Positions 59,769 to 64,000 of a stretch of 64,000 bases of DNA are shown here, one piece after another. Source of the DNA: Anolis sagrei. Its lineage: Eukaryota; Chordata; Lepidosauria; Squamata; Anolidae. A program made the translations under genes and the position numbers. Under the pieces are notes generated by a model. That model did not search any database. It saw only the letters and a list, made by a program, of their open reading frames with translations, and was not told where the DNA came from. The stretch is taken from assembly GCF_037176765.1 (NCBI RefSeq), contig NC_090026.1, positions 60,703,252-60,767,251 on the forward strand. The letters are read 5' to 3'. The first letter of the stretch is position 1. The number at the start of each line of letters is the position of its first letter.

Positions 59769-60631
59769 AAAAATCAAAATCGCAACTCTAGGCTTCTCTC
59801 AAGGACAACTGCTAGGTATGGAATGGGACCAAGCCAAGGATCTTATTAGACAACGGATCCTGGATACAGAGCGACAATCAGACTTAGCCTGCTCTCCAGC
59901 ATTCACCATTAGCGAAGATAGCAGATATCTCATCGCTCCCATGCCTTACCTAGCTAACCTGGAGGTGCCTAAACACCGAAGAGCTTTCACTTTGGCAAGA
60001 TGCCATGCCCTTCCATCGGCAGTACTGGAGGGAAGGTACCGGAAGACCCCTGCCCAGGAGAGACTATGCCCATGTGTGTCTGGCTACATCGAAACAACTG
60101 AACATGTGCTCCTCCAATGTGTGTTCTATAGAGACATTAGAGCTAATTTCATCACTCCATGGCTTTTAAAACATCCAGGGCGCACTGAAAGATATTACAC
60201 CTCCCTGTTGCTCTCGGACTCTTGCTCTGCAACAACCTTCAGTGTTGCCAAGTTCTGTGCAGCAGCAATTAACATTAGACGGCTGATGACCGACTCCACC
60301 AGGCAACTTCCTGCCGGGAATATAGATAGAATGATTTGTAATAACTGAAATGCTGTAAATGCTCCCCTCTCATCCCTTTTATAGCTTCCCAGTCGTCTGA
60401 TATTTGCTATTAGCCGCCCCCTATTTTAGATTCATACATGCACTTTAAACTGTAAGTTTAGTCAGTTTTATCTTTTTAATTTGTCTCTTTTATAACATGT
60501 TTTTAATCTGCTTTTAATCTGCTTTTATACTTGATCTACTTGGGAACTGCGATTCCCTTCCTTGGGCACCGATGCCCCATTCTGTACTGTGCTGGTCAAA
60601 GACCGTAATAAATCATTGATTGATTGATTGA
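59769..60631 (+). mobile_element. LINE 3' end with intact C-terminal ORF, clade unsure
   Basis: A frame open to 60348 (about 195 codons of the element) reads RRAFTLARCHALPSAVLEGR and CPCVSGYIETTEHVLLQC, a Cys/His cluster (C-x-C-x(8)-H-x(4)-C) like that at the ORF2 end of several non-LTR clades. The 3' UTR ends AATAAATCATTGATTGATTG. It sits between two near-identical CR1 segments of about 275 bp. Confidence 0.75.
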
Positions 60632-60906
60632 CAATATTCCAGATGTGGTCTAACCAAAACAGAATAGAGGGGTAGCATTACTTCCCTAGATCTAGACACT
60701 ATGCTCTTATTGATGCAGGCCAAAATCCCATTGGCTTTTTTTGCCGCCACATCACATTGTTGGCTCATGTTTAACTTGTTGTCCACGAGGACTCCAAGAT
60801 CTTTTTCACACGTACTGCTCTCGAGCCAGGCATCCCCCATTCTGTATCTTTGCATTTCGTTTTTCCTGCCAAAGTGGAGTATCTTGCATGTATTATGGCT
60901 ATGTTA
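60632..60906 (-). mobile_element. CR1 segment repeated after the LINE
   Basis: It repeats 59488-59768 at roughly 95 per cent identity, from CAATATTCCAG to GGCTATGTTA. Confidence 0.87.
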
Positions 60907-61529
60907 ATAGACTTTTCCTGAAGTCTTATTGGTATTGTTCATTTAGACTTTACATTACAATCCTTGACTGCAATTAATGCCACCCCATCCCCCTTTTTCA
61001 GATTCTCATTTCTTGAGTAATGTTGTGTAATTATTTAACTGATAATGTCCCTCCCATTCCTGTCCAGTTTCTCTCATTTTCCCCAAGAACTACAGTGTTT
61101 ATTAGGGCTGTGCAAAATTATTGTCAGTCCCGTAAGTTGTCACTAATTCGTTACATTGGTGCAAACGAATTGCTATTAAGAATCTTGCAAAAGGTGGGGG
61201 GGGGGGGAGAGAAAAATGTAGGAATCGGAACATTCACCAATAATTTTAGTTAAAATTCTGTAACATTTGGAAACCTCCCAAAGTCATTTTCATTTTTAGT
61301 ATAAGCATTAAGCAACGTTGATAAAGCTAAAGAGGCCATTGCTAGACTGAGACTGCTTGCTGGTTGCCATATGGAAGGGCAGTTAGCTTGGCTGGATGGC
61401 AGACTCAGAACACAATATTCTGGGAAATGTAGTTTGGGAGGGAAGGCCCTCTGTGGCAGAGAATTCAGTACTCAGCATCAGAAAGCCCCAATGAGGGCTG
61501 CAGCAGCCAACTGTTTACAGTTAGTCTAA
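60907..61529. other. No gene recognised
   Basis: A TAGGGCTGTGCAAAATTATT segment at 61104 looks like one end of a small DNA transposon related in composition to 63630. The rest is unassigned. Confidence 0.35.
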
Positions 61530-62093
61530 TCTATATAAATAAAAATGTAATGTTCGTTTGTGGGATTAACAGAACTCAAAAACCACTGGGCGAATTGACA
61601 CCAAATTTGGACACAAGACACCTAACAACCCAATGTATGTCCTTCACTAAAAAAAATGATTTTGTCATTTGGGAGTTGTAGTTGCTGAGATTTATAGTTC
61701 ACCTACAATCAAAGAGCATTCTGAACCCCACCAATGATGGAATTGAACCAAACTTGGCACACAGTTCTCCCATGACAAACAGAAAATACTGGAAGGGTTT
61801 GATGGGCAGTGTCCTTGGGTTTTGGAGTTGTAGTTCCATCCAGAGATCACTGTGGACTCAAACAATGATGGATCTTGACCAAACTCTACTGGAATACCCA
61901 ATATGCCCAAATGTGAATACTAGTGGAGTTTGGGGAAAATAGAATCTTGACATTTGGGAGTTGTAGTTGCTGGGATTTATAGTTCACCTTCAATTACAGA
62001 GCATTCTGAACCTCGCCAATGATTGAATTGGGCCAAACTGCCCACACAGAACCCCCATGTGGGCCACAGCAACGTGTGGCAGGGGACGACTAG
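61530..62093 (+). mobile_element. Complete non-autonomous Helitron
   Basis: It starts TCTATATAAATAAAAATG after A and ends GGCAGGGGACGACTAG before T. The 3' hairpin GCCACAGCAACGTGTGGC is intact. 564 bp, no coding capacity. Confidence 0.88.
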
Positions 62094-62497
62094 TAATAAA
62101 TAAAATAATTGAATCTGCAAAGAGGACTAAAGTAAGTAAGTAATAGTATAAATCTCTGCTAAGTTGAAGTATTGTGGTTATCTGTGTGTCATATAGATAC
62201 ACTGTTACACAAACATTCAAGGGGATTACTGTTGTAGTTTTTTGGGGCATAAGTGTTTTTTCTCTCTAAATTTTGAACAATCCTCGAAAATCAGTAGATG
62301 TGTGATTCTTTCTGAGACTTCCATAGATCGATGCCCTGGATATCTTGTACATTGTATATAAAATTCAAGTAGATAGCTCTTCTAATTTTAAAAAAAAATA
62401 TTATTTGTAAAGAATAAAAAAATTCTCCCAAAATTAGTGGATTAGTATAATGTTCTGAAATTTGATGGGCTAACAGTGTAAAATGTGTGGTACAATT
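62094..62497. other. No gene recognised
   Basis: A/T-rich sequence without supported features. Confidence 0.4.
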
Positions 62498-62970
62498 ATA
62501 TTTATTTATTTATTTATTTACAGCATTTATATTCCGCCCTTCTCACCCCGCAGGGGACTCAGGGCGGATTACAGTGTACACATATATGGCAAACATTCAA
62601 TGCCAATTTTTGACATACAAACATATACAGATATAGACAGAGGCTATTTAACTTTTTCTGGCCGCCAGCATCTGCGACGCTGATGAAGCACTTCTGCATT
62701 CCCGCATGCTTCTCTACTGGAATGCTTTTACTGGAGTCTTCTTTATGGCCTCATAAATCAGTTAATTTAGCCTCCCCACACTTTAAGGTGGTACCTTATT
62801 TTCCTACTTGACAGATGCAACTGTCTTTCGGGTTGCAAAGGTTGACAACAGGCTACACACAATTGGTTGGAAACCCACTCCAACCCGGGCTGGCTTCGAA
62901 CTCATGACCTTTTTGGTCAGAGTGATCTTAATGCAGCTGACACTCAGCCAGCTGTGCCACAATCCCGGTG
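62498..62970 (-). mobile_element. tRNA-derived SINE with L2-like tail
   Basis: TTTATTTATTTATTTATTTA tail, TTCTCACCCCGCAGGGGACT block, and at the right the complement of a tRNA-like head with B-box GGTCATGAGTTCGAAGCC. Best-kept copy of three in the window. Confidence 0.82.
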
Positions 62971-63255
62971 TATAGCAAGTTTCATCATGATAGCTATATA
63001 AATGAGGGAGAAATGAGCCCCTGGAGTTTCCCCACTTGCTCAATTACTTAATCAAAAAAGTAATGAAAATTTTGTTACTTTGTTATAGTTACACGTTTTT
63101 TTAGGTCCATAATTTCAGAAACACCTTCAAAAACAATTCACTCCCTCCCCAATTTCATAATGAGTATTAAAACATTTTTTTCATTGATCACACAGATCTA
63201 GTGTTTATCTATTCCATATCTTGTTCTTACAATGTCTAGCTTCCCTTGATTCACA

Positions 63256-63625
63256 TGATGATGATGATGATGATGATGATAATTTTATTTCTCGCCCACC
63301 TCTCCTCATGGCTTGAAGTGGGTTACAACATCGCTAAAATCCATAATCATCTAAAACATTTGATAAAATACACATATTAAACATATTTCTACAAAATACA
63401 TATTAAAATACACAGAACAAATATTGAAACACAGGACACAAGTTTAAAATTCATGATTAAAACTGGCTTGGTAGGCCTGCCGAAAGGGATAGGTCTTTAG
63501 ATGAGTTTTAAATTCCGACAGCTCATTTAGCTGTTGGATGTATTCTGGCAGGTCATTCCACAGTCTTTCTGTTGTGTACACTATATAGCTTTGGACTTTC
63601 CTTTCACAGCTGAACATAATAGAGT
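63256..63625 (-). mobile_element. L2-type LINE 3' end, diverged
   Basis: An (ATG)n run, TTTATTTCTCGCCCACCTCT and TCTGGCAGGTCATTCCACAG resemble the 3' end of an L2-like LINE on the minus strand. Confidence 0.55.
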
Positions 63626-63629
63626 CTAG

Positions 63630-64000
63630 TAGGGCTGGGCGGTTTCGTTCGTTAATTTCGTAATTCGTTATTGATTTGTATTTAAATTAGCTTACGATCC
63701 GATATTGAGCCATGCAGGAGCAACTAAAAATCGAAACGAATTTTTCAATTTATTTCGTAATTGTTTCGTAATTGGTTCGAAATCGTTTCGAAATCGTTTC
63801 GAAATCGTTTCGTTATTATTTCCATATGTCTGGTGCAAGTTTTAGGGTTGTTGTTTGTTTTATCAGTGATAAAAAAATAAATTATCACACCAACAGTCAA
63901 CAACAGAGGGAGAGGGAAGCTTCAGAAGTTAGCCCCTGTCCCATTTGGAGGTTTTTTTTAGCATATTGCGCAATCACATCCGCCATTAACGAATAAATTC
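63630..64000 (+). mobile_element. Non-autonomous DNA transposon, runs off the window
   Basis: TAGGGCTGGGCGGTTTCGTT start and ATTTCGTAATTCGTTATTGA body match the complement of 33819-34281. The right end lies beyond the window. Confidence 0.7.

Overview
The window looks like a stretch of lizard (squamate) nuclear genome. The evidence is the repeat mix: L2, CR1, RTE-BovB and L1 LINEs, Penelope-like elements with a GIY-YIG motif, a Sauria-type SINE, a second tRNA-derived SINE of Anolis ACA type, A/T-flanked Helitrons, SPIN-like hAT elements with 8-bp target duplications, and mariners. An iguanian or Anolis-like genome fits best; the species cannot be named from this sequence alone.

One host gene can be rebuilt with confidence. 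It lies on the minus strand from 33223 (start codon) to 2549 (stop). Its ten exons all have GT-AG borders, every junction agrees in phase, and together they give 521 open codons. The predicted protein has a signal peptide, a Ser/Thr-rich stretch, one Ig-like domain, the cysteine-patterned domain of the zona pellucida-binding protein (ZPBP) family, a GCC2/GCC3-like cysteine-rich repeat, one membrane helix and a cytoplasmic tail of about 130 residues. Mammalian ZPBP1 and ZPBP2 are shorter acrosomal proteins without the helix and tail, so this is a ZPBP-like type I membrane protein and probably a distinct member of the family.

A second, unrecognised gene is seen on the plus strand as a coding exon (53551-53670), a phase-matched last exon (54132-54246) and a poly(A) signal (54344). 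A CpG-rich stretch at 43790-44060 with a good downstream splice donor may be a promoter, possibly of this gene.

Almost everything else is layered transposon debris. 1-2500: intergenic, with a Helitron and a mariner. 2.5-33.4 kb: the ZPBP-like gene, its introns filled with hATs, L2s, CR1s, Penelope-like pieces, SINEs and a solo LTR. 33.4-43.8 kb: Penelope, L1 and L2 mixtures, an unusual DNA transposon with an ORF, and nested Helitrons. 44-51.8 kb: SPIN-like hATs, SINEs, two mariners and BovB ends. 52-53.2 kb: a hAT holding a solo LTR. 54.5-64 kb: L2 duplicates around a mariner, a BovB cut by a hAT, a LINE between two CR1 copies, a complete Helitron and a tRNA-SINE. Target duplications let the order of many insertions be read directly.
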